Positions 11,115-20,572 of a DNA stretch of 51,074 bases are shown in pieces. The stretch comes from Clostridium sp. Cult1 (GTDB lineage Bacteria; Bacillota; Clostridia; Tissierellales; Tepidimicrobiaceae). The stretch's first letter is position 1; the number at the start of each line of letters is the position of its first letter. Position numbers and translations under genes: made by a program. The notes under the pieces were generated by a model. It was not told the DNA's origin. It was given only the letters and a program-made list of their open reading frames with translations, and did not search any database. The stretch spans positions 1,724,085-1,775,158 of the forward strand of contig NZ_PPXW01000001.1 of NCBI RefSeq assembly GCF_021655095.1, written 5' to 3'.

Positions 11115-11193
11115 CAATATTAGTATTTATGTTTTCCTTAACAAAAATTTAGTAATTTTTATATATGGTTTTGATTAGAGGGGGTGTAGTTAG

Positions 11194-11328
11194 ATGAAAA
11201 GAACCTATCAACCAAAGAAAAGACAAAGAAGTAAAGAACATGGTTTTAGAAAAAGAATGAGAACTAAATCAGGAAGACGAGTAATTCAAAATAGAAGAAG
11301 AAAAGGCAGAAAAAGATTATCAGCATAA
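11194..11328 (+). CDS. rpmH: 50S ribosomal protein L34
   Basis: Ribosomal protein bL34 of 44 residues, beginning [19 protein letters not shown] and ending in a basic tail ([11 protein letters not shown]). This is the usual length, and it is the first gene rightward from oriC as in nearly all bacteria. GAGGGGGTG lies upstream of the ATG. It is followed at once by a hairpin with T-run that should reduce read-through into rnpA. Confidence 0.97.
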   Translation: MKRTYQPKKRQRSKEHGFRKRMRTKSGRRVIQNRRRKGRKRLSA

Positions 11329-11353
11329 GGCCGCGTCAATGGTGGCCTTTTTT
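11327..11353 (+). terminator. Attenuator/terminator between rpmH and rnpA
   Basis: AAGGCC (11327-11332) pairs with GGCCTT (11344-11349), and the T-run covers 11348-11353. It overlaps the rpmH stop codon. A leaky terminator here would give much more L34 than RNase P protein, which is usual for this pair. Confidence 0.7.
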
Positions 11354-11370
11354 CTACAAGGAGCACTATG

Positions 11371-11721
11371 ATGGATAAAAAAAATAGGTTAAGGAATAAT
11401 GAAGATTTTAAGAAGGTTTATGCAAAGGGAAAGAATTATTGGAACAGAAATTTAGTTTTGTATATTATGAAAAATGGGTTAGATCATTGGAGAGTTGGTT
11501 TCACTGTTTCAAAGAAGATTGGTAATAGTGTAGTTAGAAATAGAGTGAAAAGAAGATTGAAAGAAATATATAGAAAAAATTCCAATAAGGTAAAGGGAGA
11601 ATATGATATAATAATAATACCTAAAAAGAATGTGGTGGATATAGGACATAAGGAATTGGAAAGTGCAATGCTTCATATTTTAAAAATATCTGGCCTTTTA
11701 AGAGATTTAGGTGAAAAATAA
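11371..11721 (+). CDS. rnpA: Ribonuclease P protein component
   Basis: Protein subunit of RNase P (116 aa), which matures tRNA 5' ends together with the RNA subunit. The family signature [13 protein letters not shown] is present and the N-terminus [15 protein letters not shown] is typical. Two ATGs are adjacent. The second (11371) has a 7-nt spacing to AAGGAG and is preferred over the first (11368). Confidence 0.95.
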   Translation: MDKKNRLRNNEDFKKVYAKGKNYWNRNLVLYIMKNGLDHWRVGFTVSKKIGNSVVRNRVKRRLKEIYRKNSNKVKGEYDIIIIPKKNVVDIGHKELESAMLHILKISGLLRDLGEK

Positions 11722-11936
11722 TGGCTAAAATAGCTATTTTATTAATAAAATTTTATCAAAAGTTTATTTCAAAATATATTTTGACGGGGAAAAACTGCAG
11801 GTTTTATCCAACTTGTTCTCAATATTCTATTGAAGCGTATAAAAAGTATGGTTTTTTTAAAGGAACTTATTTAAGTATGCGTAGAATTTTAAGATGCCAT
11901 CCATTTAACAAAGGAGGATATGATCCGCTAAAATGA
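11721..11936 (+). CDS. yidD: Membrane protein insertion efficiency factor YidD
   Basis: Small membrane-associated protein (71 aa) that assists YidC-dependent insertion. Hallmarks are [26 protein letters not shown] and [11 protein letters not shown]. The ATG shares one base with the rnpA stop (TAATG), so the two are translationally coupled. yidC follows 14 bp later. Confidence 0.96.
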   Translation: MAKIAILLIKFYQKFISKYILTGKNCRFYPTCSQYSIEAYKKYGFFKGTYLSMRRILRCHPFNKGGYDPLK

Positions 11937-11950
11937 TTGGGGGTTACTAA

Positions 11951-12664
11951 ATGACGTCGTTTTTAGGTAATTTATTAGGAGGTTTACTTAAATTTGTATT
12001 TGATATGGTTTCCAGTATCGGCACAGAATCAGAAATGCTTTCTTATTATGGTATAGCTATTGTGTTGACTACAATTATTTTTAAGTTTATTCTTCTACCT
12101 ATAGGTTTACATCAGAGTAAATCTACAAAAAAAATGAATGAGTTGCAACCGAAGATAAAGGAAATTCAAAATAAATATAAAAATGACCCACAGACTCAAC
12201 AAGCAAAGATGATGGAATTATATAAAGAACATAACTATAATCCAGCTTCTGGGTGTTTGCCTTTGCTTATCCAATTTCCTATAATAATCGCTTTTTTTAA
12301 TGTTTTAAGAGATCCCGTAAGGTTTGTATTTAAAGATCCGAATATTTATGATGCAATTAGTAAAAGTTTTTTATGGATTCCAAATTTAGAACAGCCAGAT
12401 CCTTATCTATGGGGATTACCTCTTTTAGCTGCGTTGACTACATTTTTACAAAGTAAGATTATGACTGGTAATATAGAAGCGAATCCTCAAGTTGAATCTA
12501 GCCAGAAAATAATGAATATATTTCTACCTGTTATGATTTTTATGGCTGCTAGATCTTTTGCAGCTGGTATAGGTGTATACTGGGTTGTAGGTAATATATT
12601 TCAGATAATTCAACAATTGATATCTAATAGGTCTTTGGGTAAAATTAAGGAGGAGACAAGATAG
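11951..12664 (+). CDS. yidC: Membrane protein insertase YidC/Oxa1 family
   Basis: Polytopic insertase (237 aa), Gram-positive short form without the large periplasmic domain. A hydrophobic segment near residues 30-52 precedes the charged cytoplasmic hairpin (KKMNELQPKIKEIQNKYKND), then come membrane segments around PLLIQFPIIIAFFNVLR, YLWGLPLLAALTTFL and FLPVMIFMAARSFAAGIGVYW. There is no obvious lipobox at the N-terminus, unlike B. subtilis SpoIIIJ. It sits between yidD and jag, the conserved order. Confidence 0.95.
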   Translation: MTSFLGNLLGGLLKFVFDMVSSIGTESEMLSYYGIAIVLTTIIFKFILLPIGLHQSKSTKKMNELQPKIKEIQNKYKNDPQTQQAKMMELYKEHNYNPASGCLPLLIQFPIIIAFFNVLRDPVRFVFKDPNIYDAISKSFLWIPNLEQPDPYLWGLPLLAALTTFLQSKIMTGNIEANPQVESSQKIMNIFLPVMIFMAARSFAAGIGVYWVVGNIFQIIQQLISNRSLGKIKEETR

Positions 12665-12665
12665 A

Positions 12666-13292
12666 ATGAGGTCTGTTGTAAAGGTAGCAAAAACTGTTCG
12701 TGAGGCCGTTGATATTGCTTTAGAGGAATTGAGTGTTAGTGAGACTGATGTTCAGGTAGAGGTGCTTGAAGAGCCAAGTAAAGGTTTATTTGGAATAATA
12801 GGTACTAAGGATGCAGTAGTTAAAGTAACAGTAGTTAATGATCCAGTAGAAATAACAGAAAATTTTTTAAACAGGATTTTACTATCTATGAAAATAAAAG
12901 GTGATGCATTAGTTCGAAGAGAGGATTCCTGTCTAAAAGTAGAAATTATAAACATTAATTCTTCAGATATGGGTATTGTAATAGGTAAAAGAGGCAATAC
13001 TTTAGACGCAATACAGTATTTATTAAGTTTGTCTGTTAATAGAAATAGAGATGATTATATTAAAGTGATAGTAGATATTAAAGGATATAGAAAGAAAAGA
13101 GAAGAAACTTTAATTCGATTGGCAAATAGGATGGCTGAAAAGTCTAAATACAGTAAAAGACCTGTTAAGTTAGAACCAATGAACCCTTATGAAAGAAGAA
13201 TTATACATTCTGCTTTACAGAATGTAAATGGTATAGCTACTTACAGTGAAGGAGAAGAACCTTATAGAAGAGTAGTTATTCAAGCAAAATAG
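12666..13292 (+). CDS. jag: RNA-binding protein Jag (KhpB/EloR type)
   Basis: Three-domain RNA-binding protein (208 aa): Jag_N (KVAKTVREAVDIALEELSV... SKGLFGIIG, 1-55), a KH domain with the GKRG loop (IGKRGNTLDAIQYLL) near the middle, and a C-terminal R3H domain (EPMNPYERRIIHSALQ). In Firmicutes it acts with KhpA and affects elongation/division. It starts 2 bp after the yidC stop, with GGAGGAG in the yidC tail. Confidence 0.94.
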   Translation: MRSVVKVAKTVREAVDIALEELSVSETDVQVEVLEEPSKGLFGIIGTKDAVVKVTVVNDPVEITENFLNRILLSMKIKGDALVRREDSCLKVEIININSSDMGIVIGKRGNTLDAIQYLLSLSVNRNRDDYIKVIVDIKGYRKKREETLIRLANRMAEKSKYSKRPVKLEPMNPYERRIIHSALQNVNGIATYSEGEEPYRRVVIQAK

Positions 13293-13299
13293 ATATTTA

Positions 13300-13326
13300 A
13301 GAAACCCAGTGATATACTGGGTTTCT
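13300..13326 (+). terminator. Hairpin after jag
   Basis: A perfect 11-bp stem AGAAACCCAGT/ACTGGGTTTCT with a GATAT loop starts 7 bp after the jag stop. The following bases (GTTATAC) give a poor U-run, so termination may be partial before mnmE. Confidence 0.55.
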
Positions 13327-13368
13327 GTTATACTATATGTTATTTAATAGAAAGGTATGGTGAAAATT

Positions 13369-14748
13369 ATGAGTGATACAATTGCGGCTATATCTACTGC
13401 TGTTGGAGAAGCTGGAATTGGAATCGTAAGAATGAGTGGAAAAGAATCTATTAATATTGCAAATAAATTGTTTAAAGGGAAAAAATATAAAAATTTAAAG
13501 GATGGAGAAAATAGAAAGTTAATTTATGGTCATATTATTAATCCCAAAACTAAAGACATTATTGATGAAGTATTGATTTCATATATGAAGAAACCCTATA
13601 CTTATACTAGAGAAGATATGGTAGAGATATATTGTCATGGAGGAATTATATCTGTAAAGAAAATATTAGAATTGGCTTTAGAAAATGGATCTAGATTAGC
13701 AGAACCTGGTGAATTTACGAAGAGGGCTTTTTTAAATGGGAGATTGGATTTAGCTCAATCAGAAGCAGTTATAGATATGATAAGGGCTAAAACAGATAGA
13801 TCTTTTCAAGTATCCTTAGATCAATTAGAAGGAAGCTTATCCAGTGAAGTGAAAAAAATTAGAGATATACTATTAGAGATGATTGCTCATATAGAGGTTT
13901 CTATTGATTTTCCTGAGGAAGATGTGGAAGATATAACTTATGATGAGTTAGAAGAGAAGGCTAGGTTAGTAAAAGAAAGTATAGATAGACTATTAGAAAC
14001 GGCAGATAGAGGAAAGATACTTAGAGACGGTTTAAATACGGTAATATTAGGAAAACCTAATGTAGGAAAATCATCTTTATTAAATGCTATCTTAAGGGAA
14101 AACAGAGCTATAGTGACCAATATACCAGGAACTACTAGGGACATAATTGAAGAATATGTTAATATTGATGGTATACCATTAAAGATTATTGATACAGCTG
14201 GAATTAGAATTACTGATGATTTAGTTGAGAAAATAGGTGTTGATAAGGCTAGAGAAATGGTTGATAAGGCAGATTTAATAATAGCTGTATTTGATGCTTC
14301 TGACAATCTTTCTGATGAAGATCATCAGATTATAGATATAATTAAGGAAAGAAAATCCATTGTATTATTGAATAAAACAGATCTTCCAAATAAGTATAAT
14401 GAAGACTATCTTAAAAAATTGTTACCTAATAAAGATATTATCATTACTTCCATAGTTAGTGGTGTTGGAATAGATAAATTAGAGCATGCTATAAAAGATA
14501 TGTTTTATAAAGGGGATTTAGAAGTAGAAAGTGATGTAGTAGTTACAAATTTAAGGCATAAAAATCAACTTATTAAAGCGAAGAAAAATATAGAGGATGG
14601 AATAAACGGTATTACTTTGAGTATGCCTTTAGATTGTATAGAAGTAGATATTAAAGACTGTTGGGAAAATTTAGGACAGATTTCTGGGGATACTATAGGA
14701 GAGGATATTTTAGATAAGATATTTTCTGAGTTTTGTATTGGTAAATAG
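13369..14748 (+). CDS. mnmE: tRNA modification GTPase MnmE
   Basis: With MnmG it forms the enzyme that adds the (carboxymethyl)aminomethyl group to wobble uridine 34 of certain tRNAs. The N-terminal tetrahydrofolate-binding domain ([20 protein letters not shown]) is followed by an internal G domain ([27 protein letters not shown]) and ends in the invariant CIGK. ATG at 13369 (459 aa) gives the family's usual N-terminus; an ATG 12 nt upstream is closer to GAAAGG and cannot be excluded. Confidence 0.95.
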   Translation: MSDTIAAISTAVGEAGIGIVRMSGKESINIANKLFKGKKYKNLKDGENRKLIYGHIINPKTKDIIDEVLISYMKKPYTYTREDMVEIYCHGGIISVKKILELALENGSRLAEPGEFTKRAFLNGRLDLAQSEAVIDMIRAKTDRSFQVSLDQLEGSLSSEVKKIRDILLEMIAHIEVSIDFPEEDVEDITYDELEEKARLVKESIDRLLETADRGKILRDGLNTVILGKPNVGKSSLLNAILRENRAIVTNIPGTTRDIIEEYVNIDGIPLKIIDTAGIRITDDLVEKIGVDKAREMVDKADLIIAVFDASDNLSDEDHQIIDIIKERKSIVLLNKTDLPNKYNEDYLKKLLPNKDIIITSIVSGVGIDKLEHAIKDMFYKGDLEVESDVVVTNLRHKNQLIKAKKNIEDGINGITLSMPLDCIEVDIKDCWENLGQISGDTIGEDILDKIFSEFCIGK

Positions 14749-14767
14749 TTTTAAAGAGGTGCTAAAA

Positions 14768-16681
14768 ATGAAAGAAATTAAAAAATTCCATGCAGGAGAT
14801 TTTGATGTAATAGTTGTAGGAGCAGGCCATGCAGGATGTGAAGCAGCATTAGCTACTAGTAGAATGGGGATGAAAACTTTAATGCTTACTATGAGTCTGG
14901 ATTCTATAGCTGACATGCCTTGTAATCCTAATATAGGTGGAACTGGCAAGGGGCATTTAGTTAGAGAAATAGATGCTTTAGGTGGTGAAATGGCTCTAAA
15001 TATTGATAAATCCTTTATTCAAAGTAGAATGCTTAACACATCAAAAGGTCCAGCAGTCCATTCGTTAAGAGTTCAAGCAGATAAAAAGAAATATCATAGG
15101 GAAATGAAAAAGGTATTAGAAAAAGAGTCTAATCTTGTTTTACGTGAAGGTGAAGTTGTTGATATTCTTGTAGAGAACAATATAACTACAGGTATTGTCA
15201 CTAGAACTGGCGCTATCTATAGCTGTAAAGTAGTGATTTTAGCTACAGGAACATATTTAAAGGGAAGGATTTTTATTGGAGAAGTTAATTATTCTAGTGG
15301 CCCTGGAAGTTTTTCTCCATCTAATATTCTTTCGGATTCATTGGCAAAGCTGAATATAGAGTTAAGGAGATTTAAAACTGGTACTCCCGCAAGGGTTCAT
15401 AGTGATACCATAGATTATTCAAAAATGGAAATACAGCCAGGAGACGATGAAATTATTCCTTTTTCATTTTTAAATATGGATAAAGATTTTGAAATAGATC
15501 AAGTTCCTTGTTATTTAACTTATACTACACCTTTAACTCATGAAATAATTAGAAAAAACCTTTCACGTTCTCCTATGTATTCTGGTGATATAGAGGGAGT
15601 AGGACCAAGATATTGTCCATCTATTGAAGATAAAGTGGTAAGATTTAGTGATAAAGAGAAACATCAGGTATTTATTGAACCAGAAGGATTAGAGACTAAA
15701 GAAATGTATGTACAAGGAGTTAGCTCTACTTTACCTGAGGAAGTACAGTTAGAAATGTATAAAACTATAGTTGGCTTAGAAAATGTACAATTCATGAGAT
15801 CTGCATATGGTATAGAATATGATTGTATAGATCCTACCATATTGAAAAGGACTCTAGAACATAAAGAAATAAAAAATTTGTTTTTTGCAGGCCAAATTAA
15901 CGGTTCATCAGGATATGAGGAAGCAGCTGCTCAAGGATTAGTAGCTGGGATTAATGCAGTAATGAATATTAAAGGTGAGAAACCTTTTATACTGGATAGA
16001 TCAGAAGCATATATTGGAGTATTAATAGATGATTTGGTTACTAAAGGAACCAATGAGCCTTATAGAATGATGACTTCAAGAGCGGAGTATAGATTAACTT
16101 TAAGACAGGATAATGCAGATTTGAGATTGACTGAGAAAGGATATAAAATCGGTTTAGTAACTGAGGAAAGATATAAGAAAACTATAAAGAAAAAAGAATT
16201 AATAGAATTAGAATTAAATAGGTTAAAAAGCGTTATAGTCACACCTACTAATATAATTAATGATTTATTAAAGAAATTAGGCAGTACTCCATTAAAGACT
16301 GCATTAAGCATATATGATTTGATTAAAAGACCAGAACTGAATTATGAATCTTTAGTAGAAATTGATCCTGATAGAAAAGAATTACCAAGGGAGATTAGGC
16401 TTCAAGTTGAAACCCATATTAAGTATGAAGGATATATTAAAAAACAGATGGCTCAAATTGATCAGTTTAAGAAACTTGAAAATAAAAAATTATCTCATGA
16501 TCAAAATTATGATGAAATAAAGGGCTTAAGTAATGAGGCTAAGCAGAAACTAAGTCAGATTAAACCTGACTCTGTTGGCCAAGCATCTAGAATTTCAGGA
16601 GTTTCTCCAGCAGATATTAATGTACTATTAATCTATTTGGAGCAAAAACGTAGAGGTATGAAGGGAGAAAGAAATGACTAA
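14768..16681 (+). CDS. mnmG: tRNA uridine-5-carboxymethylaminomethyl modification enzyme MnmG
   Basis: FAD-dependent partner of MnmE (637 aa). The FAD-binding start is [17 protein letters not shown]; conserved [19 protein letters not shown] and [17 protein letters not shown] follow. ATG at 14768 has AGAGGTG 8 nt upstream. An upstream in-frame TTG would overlap the mnmE end and lacks a ribosome site. It overlaps rsmG by 8 nt. Confidence 0.97.
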   Translation: MKEIKKFHAGDFDVIVVGAGHAGCEAALATSRMGMKTLMLTMSLDSIADMPCNPNIGGTGKGHLVREIDALGGEMALNIDKSFIQSRMLNTSKGPAVHSLRVQADKKKYHREMKKVLEKESNLVLREGEVVDILVENNITTGIVTRTGAIYSCKVVILATGTYLKGRIFIGEVNYSSGPGSFSPSNILSDSLAKLNIELRRFKTGTPARVHSDTIDYSKMEIQPGDDEIIPFSFLNMDKDFEIDQVPCYLTYTTPLTHEIIRKNLSRSPMYSGDIEGVGPRYCPSIEDKVVRFSDKEKHQVFIEPEGLETKEMYVQGVSSTLPEEVQLEMYKTIVGLENVQFMRSAYGIEYDCIDPTILKRTLEHKEIKNLFFAGQINGSSGYEEAAAQGLVAGINAVMNIKGEKPFILDRSEAYIGVLIDDLVTKGTNEPYRMMTSRAEYRLTLRQDNADLRLTEKGYKIGLVTEERYKKTIKKKELIELELNRLKSVIVTPTNIINDLLKKLGSTPLKTALSIYDLIKRPELNYESLVEIDPDRKELPREIRLQVETHIKYEGYIKKQMAQIDQFKKLENKKLSHDQNYDEIKGLSNEAKQKLSQIKPDSVGQASRISGVSPADINVLLIYLEQKRRGMKGERND

Positions 16682-17390
16682 TGTAAATACATTAATTAAA
16701 GGTGGAAAAATTTTAGGAATTAGCATAAATGAAGATAAAATAAATAGTTTTATTCTATATAAAGAATTGTTAAAGGAGTGGAATAAAAAAATAAATATTA
16801 CATCTATAACTGATGATGAAGAAATAGATATTAAACATTTTATAGATAGTATTACTCCTTTAACTACAGATTTATTTAGAAAAGATATAAAGATGATAGA
16901 TATTGGAACTGGAGGAGGTTTTCCAGGTGTGCCTCTTAAAATTATTAACGAAGATATGGAAGTAGTTTTACTTGATAGTTTAAAAAAAAGGATTATCTTC
17001 TTAAATGAAATAATCGATAAATTGGATTTAAAAAATATTATTTCAATTCATGGTCGAGCGGAAGAATTAGGTAGAGACAAATCTTATAGAGAAAAATATG
17101 ATATTGCAATTTCAAGAGCAGTTGCTTCTTTGAATACCCTTTCTGAATATTGTTTGCCTTTTGTAAAGGTAGGAGGATTTTTTATTTCGATGAAAGGATC
17201 TGATGTGGATGAGGAATTAAAAGAAGCTGAAAAATCTATTAGAATATTAGGTGGAAAACTAAAGGAGAAGAAAGTTATTAAATTGCCTTTAAGTGATATA
17301 ACTCATAGTTTGATAATAATAGAAAAAATCAAGGAAACTCCGACAAAATACCCTAGGGGAGGAGGTAAACCTAAGAAAAAACCCTTATAA
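16674..17390 (+). CDS. rsmG: 16S rRNA (guanine527-N7)-methyltransferase RsmG
   Basis: SAM-dependent methyltransferase acting on G527 of 16S rRNA (238 aa). The SAM motif [10 protein letters not shown] is at 76-85, and the C-terminal [15 protein letters not shown] is the family tail. It overlaps the end of mnmG by 8 nt, so the two genes are coupled. Loss of RsmG is known to give low-level streptomycin resistance in other bacteria. Confidence 0.96.
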   Translation: MTNVNTLIKGGKILGISINEDKINSFILYKELLKEWNKKINITSITDDEEIDIKHFIDSITPLTTDLFRKDIKMIDIGTGGGFPGVPLKIINEDMEVVLLDSLKKRIIFLNEIIDKLDLKNIISIHGRAEELGRDKSYREKYDIAISRAVASLNTLSEYCLPFVKVGGFFISMKGSDVDEELKEAEKSIRILGGKLKEKKVIKLPLSDITHSLIIIEKIKETPTKYPRGGGKPKKKPL

Positions 17391-17500
17391 TTAGGGAGAA
17401 AATGACGAAGGAAAGTTTGGGAAATTAGAAGGAAATAATTATATTTTATAGAATATATAGATTATGAGGTAAATAAGTCTATTGGGAAGAGGGGAGTCTA

Positions 17501-18295
17501 ATGAAAAGTATACAGCCAGAGATTAAGTATATTCCAATTGAGTCCATTAAACCTAATCCTTATCAACCGAGAAAGGATTTTAATAAGAAGTCATTAGAAG
17601 AGTTAAGTCAATCCATAAAAGCTTTTGGATTAATCCAACCAATTAGTGTAAGAAAGTTACAAAATGAAAACTATGAACTTATTGCTGGTGAAAGAAGGCT
17701 TAGAGCTTCTGAGTTAGCAGACCTTGAAGAAATCCCTGCTATTATTGTTGAATATAGGGATAAGGAATCTGCTATGTTGGCTTTAATTGAAAATTTACAG
17801 AGAGAAGATTTGAATTTTATAGAAGAGGCTGAAGGTTATTATAATTTAATCGTAGACCATGGATTTACTCAACAGGAATTAGCTGAGAAAATTGGTAAGA
17901 GTCAATCTACTATTGCAAATAAACTTAGAATATTAAAGCTTTCAGAGGATATAAAAAGGGATTTAATAGAAAATAACTTAACTGAACGACATGGACGAGC
18001 ATTATTAAAGCTACCTGATTATAGCTTAAGAAGAGAAGTATTGGACAAAGTTATTAAAAATGATTTAAATGTTAGTAAAACTGAAGAATTAGTTAATGAT
18101 ATATTGAATGATTTGACAAAAGAAGAAACTGTAGAACAAAAACAAAATATAAAAGGATTGATTAGTACCCGTATTTATCTTAATACTATCAAAAAGGCTT
18201 ATAAAGCTATAAAAGATAGTGGCATCGATGCTAAATATTTTGAAAAAGATAAGGGTGAATATCTAGAAGTGTCTATTCAGATACCTAAAAGATAA
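17501..18295 (+). CDS. noc: Nucleoid occlusion protein Noc (ParB-family)
   Basis: ParB/Noc-type CTP-binding DNA clamp (264 aa). The N-terminal CTPase region has GERRLRASE and ENLQREDLN; the helix-turn-helix is IGKSQSTIANKLRILKL. The four published ParB/Noc specificity positions read Q135, K141, K146, R163, the Noc set; parB further on has the ParB set. The start begins directly with the ParB fold (IKYIPIESIKPNPYQPR), without the N-terminal amphipathic helix that tethers Bacillus Noc to membrane. An in-frame stop lies upstream, so no extension is possible. It is 110 bp from rsmG and ends in a strong terminator. Confidence 0.85.
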   Translation: MKSIQPEIKYIPIESIKPNPYQPRKDFNKKSLEELSQSIKAFGLIQPISVRKLQNENYELIAGERRLRASELADLEEIPAIIVEYRDKESAMLALIENLQREDLNFIEEAEGYYNLIVDHGFTQQELAEKIGKSQSTIANKLRILKLSEDIKRDLIENNLTERHGRALLKLPDYSLRREVLDKVIKNDLNVSKTEELVNDILNDLTKEETVEQKQNIKGLISTRIYLNTIKKAYKAIKDSGIDAKYFEKDKGEYLEVSIQIPKR

Positions 18296-18296
18296 T

Positions 18297-18334
18297 AAAA
18301 GCCAAAATGTTTCATTTGAAACATTTTGGCTTTT
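18297..18334 (+). terminator. noc terminator containing a parS-like core
   Basis: A perfect 18-bp inverted repeat with only TT between the arms starts just after the noc stop; its 3' arm is GGCTTTT. The stem top is TGTTTCATTTGAAACA (18308-18323), which equals the parS 16-mer TGTTTCACGTGAAACA except at the two central bases 8-9. It can serve as a terminator; whether ParB or Noc also binds it is open. Confidence 0.8.
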
Positions 18335-18608
18335 ATTATAGAATGGATTTAAAAATTCGCAATAAGTTATTATTAATTGTATAATATGGATAATAGCTAT
18401 GAATATTAGTTAAATAATGTATAATGACAATATTAACACAAGGTGAATTATAAAGATTTCAAGGAAAATTGATTTTTTGTAAGCATAAATAAAGGGAGAT
18501 ATAAGAAGTTAAACCTTTTTTATCTAATAATGTAGTTGGACAAAGAAAAAAATAGAGCATTAATTATAATAAGTGTTATAAAAATGATGAAGCAAAGGGG
18601 GGGATAGC
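18335..18608. other. Gap between noc terminator and lipoprotein gene
   Basis: About 270 bp, AT-rich, no convincing gene. Several TATAAT-like hexamers occur (18378-18430). The end carries G7 (18597-18603) that doubles as the ribosome site of the next gene. Confidence 0.5.
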
Positions 18609-19139
18609 GTGAAAAAAGCATGCATAATCCTTGTTTTTATAACTATAGTGTTGTTTTTTACTAGTTGTAACTATAGGAATGAATATGAGGAAAAGGCTGA
18701 GAAATTCATTAATTTGTACTACTCACAATATGAAAAAAAGATTGAAATAGAAGAAATCCTTACATTTAATGATAATATCATTTCAGCTGAAGCTGAATCT
18801 TCAACCTATGGAATTCACGACAATATTTTTGAAAAGAAAATTGAAGAATATTTTGAGCAGAACTTTGATGATATCATAACAGAGGATGAAAAGTTGAGGC
18901 TCATCAGGAATAGAGTTATCCCAAATGCTGATGCTATAAACTCAGATATAGTTAAAGCAACTGTATCAAGTATTGAATTCGATGAATCTAATAATCAGAA
19001 TGAATATACACTATTATTTAGTGCAATTATTATTTATGAACATGTAGATGGGGAAAATACTAAATCTGAGGAAAAAGGCATAATAAGTTTGGCTAAAGAT
19101 GATGATGGTATAAAAGTTAATTATTTTGAAATTAATTGA
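18609..19139 (+). CDS. Predicted lipoprotein of unknown function
   Basis: I do not recognise the family. The 176-aa product starts with a lipoprotein signal (KKACIILVFITIVLFFTSC) with the acylated cysteine at residue 20, followed by an acidic, charged domain rich in Glu/Asp/Lys with alternating strands near the C-terminus. It should be anchored to the outer face of the cytoplasmic membrane. The GTG start is 5 nt after a run of seven G, which is its only ribosome site. It lies in an accessory segment that separates noc from soj, which are normally neighbours. Confidence 0.75.
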   Translation: MKKACIILVFITIVLFFTSCNYRNEYEEKAEKFINLYYSQYEKKIEIEEILTFNDNIISAEAESSTYGIHDNIFEKKIEEYFEQNFDDIITEDEKLRLIRNRVIPNADAINSDIVKATVSSIEFDESNNQNEYTLLFSAIIIYEHVDGENTKSEEKGIISLAKDDDGIKVNYFEIN

Positions 19140-19376
19140 TGCAATTGGATTTTCAGTAGTGTTGTTTTTTATAATTAAGGTATTAACATACTTTAGGATA
19201 AACTTTAATTATTGATATGTTTATGGGTTCTTTGGCTCTATTTATTTTTAGTATAATGATATTAAGAAGCTTTATCGGCAAAAAATTAAAAACAATAGAT
19301 TATGACTAGACACTGTTATAAGCTATAATTTAGAATACATAGATATCATAAATTTTTAATTGTAATTTTAATTAAA
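19140..19376 (+). pseudogene. Possible remnant of a small membrane-protein gene
   Basis: No intact gene. Two short hydrophobic reading frames follow one another: one after 19138 (translation contains VVLFFIIKVLTYF) stops near 19217, and another from about 19220 (MFMGSLALFIFSIMILRSF) ends with TAG near 19307. They could be parts of one decayed membrane protein. They are followed by a proper terminator, which supports former transcription. Weak evidence only. Confidence 0.25.
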
Positions 19377-19413
19377 GCAGTAGATTTTTCCATGATAATC
19401 TACTGCCTTTTTT
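19377..19413 (+). terminator. Rightward intrinsic terminator
   Basis: Stem GCAGTAGATT/AATCTACTGC (10 bp, 19377-19386 and 19397-19406), 10-nt loop, then CTTTTTT. It isolates the upstream lipoprotein or remnant from the next accessory gene. Confidence 0.8.
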
Positions 19414-19463
19414 CTAAGGTATTATATTTACCAATAAAAAGTTTTCTAGTTGAGTGGATACTA

Positions 19464-19566
19464 TGAACCCTATCATAATAGGAAAAGCTTTTTTGAATGT
19501 AAAGTACAGTGTAGGGGTTATACTAACTATAAGTAAGTGGTATAATGTGTATAAGTCTATAAATGC
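19464..19566 (+). repeat. Copy A of a ~100-bp promoter-bearing repeat (degenerate)
   Basis: Shares three blocks, in order and spacing, with copies at 48.80 and 49.95 kb: TGAACCCTATCATAATAGG and AAGC (19464-19488), TAGGGGTTA (19512-19520), and TGGTATAATGTGTATAAGT (19538-19556). The distance from TGAACC to TATAAT is 77 bp (78 and 79 in the others). It ends in an extended -10 promoter 58 bp before the start of the next gene. Here it is not attached to rlmH. Confidence 0.75.
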
Positions 19567-19603
19567 GTAACAAAGATTAATTAAATTCGTGAGGTGAATG
19601 TCA

Positions 19604-20223
19604 ATGAAAAGTAAAAGATTTTATTTAATAATAACGGTACTTATAATCTCGGTAGTTTTAGTTGCTTGTTCAAACAATGGAAATCCTCCTAATGCATCAG
19701 TCAAAGAAGGGATTCAGCCATACAATTTATCTGAAAATGAAAGGTATTTATTGAAATCATTTGGTATGGAAGGAAATTCACAGATTATATCTTTTAATGC
19801 ACCTAAAGAGGCGATTTCATTGGAGGTAAAAATTTATAGGCTTGGAGATGATAAAAAATGGGATGTCATAGGGGGGGAGGAATCTCAATAGGCAAAGAGA
19901 GGGAACCTGTTAATCAGTTGAGTGGAACTTTTAACCTGCAATTAAAGGAAAATCATGCGATTGATTTCAATATAAATTCTAGTGGGAGAGCCTCTTTTAA
20001 AACAGATGAAATTATACTTGATACAGAAACAATGGCATCTGCCAAGGGATTCTTACAAGAGTATCAGGAGATAGAAATAGATAAGGAAATTCCTGTTGCC
20101 CTTATAGTTTATGATAGTGGTACAGTTATGAGAAGTTATTCTCTTGAAGATTACTTTGAGCCTGCGAAGTTTGAAGGAATGGATTTAGTCCAGGTAGTCA
20201 CATTAATGTTTACAGGTGAATAA
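19604..20223 (+). pseudogene. Lipoprotein gene split by a frameshift at a G7 tract
   Basis: The first frame (ATG 19604, GAGGTGA 6 nt upstream) encodes a lipoprotein signal with cysteine 22 (LIISVVLVACSNN) and ends at 19891. A second frame carries on from the same point to 20223 with a continuous beta-rich domain and no start or ribosome site of its own. The frames meet at G7 (19871-19877): eight or five G would join them into a protein of about 205 aa. So this is a broken gene, a phase-variable gene in its off state, or a sequencing error in the homopolymer. The family is unknown to me. Confidence 0.7.
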
Positions 20224-20572
20224 TTCCAAAGTCAAATTAGTATTATTTTTTGATGTCAATATAACGCATTCTTTATATTTTACGTCGTAGTGATAGAATA
20301 ATCTTTAATAAACAGATATAAGTAGGTGAATTAAACGGAAGTATATAATATACTTAAAAATATAATAATTAAATATTGAAAATGTAGATATACTGAGTGT
20401 AAATACTTTAGCAGAAAGGTTTTTTCAATTTAAATAATTATGTATATAAAATGTTTCACGTGAAACATTTTATTTTTTAAAATCATTTCATTTTATTCTT
20501 CTAATCTGATATCATATAATAAAGAATTAATTAAAAGTCTTAATAATAAATGTGTGTATGTGAGGTGATTAT
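20224..20572. other. Gap upstream of soj
   Basis: About 350 bp, very AT-rich, with the first parS site (20452-20467). A short TATAAGTAGG...TGAATTAA stretch (20316-20334) resembles the downstream end of repeat copy C at 50.04 kb and may be a worn remnant. No gene seen. GAGGTGA precedes soj. Confidence 0.5.
20452..20467. other. parS: parS centromere site, upstream of soj
   Basis: Exact TGTTTCACGTGAAACA, a perfect match to the bacterial parS consensus TGTTNCACGTGAAACA. The dyad extends to AAAATG...CATTTT on both sides. ParB loads here and spreads. It is 105 bp before soj. Confidence 0.97.
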
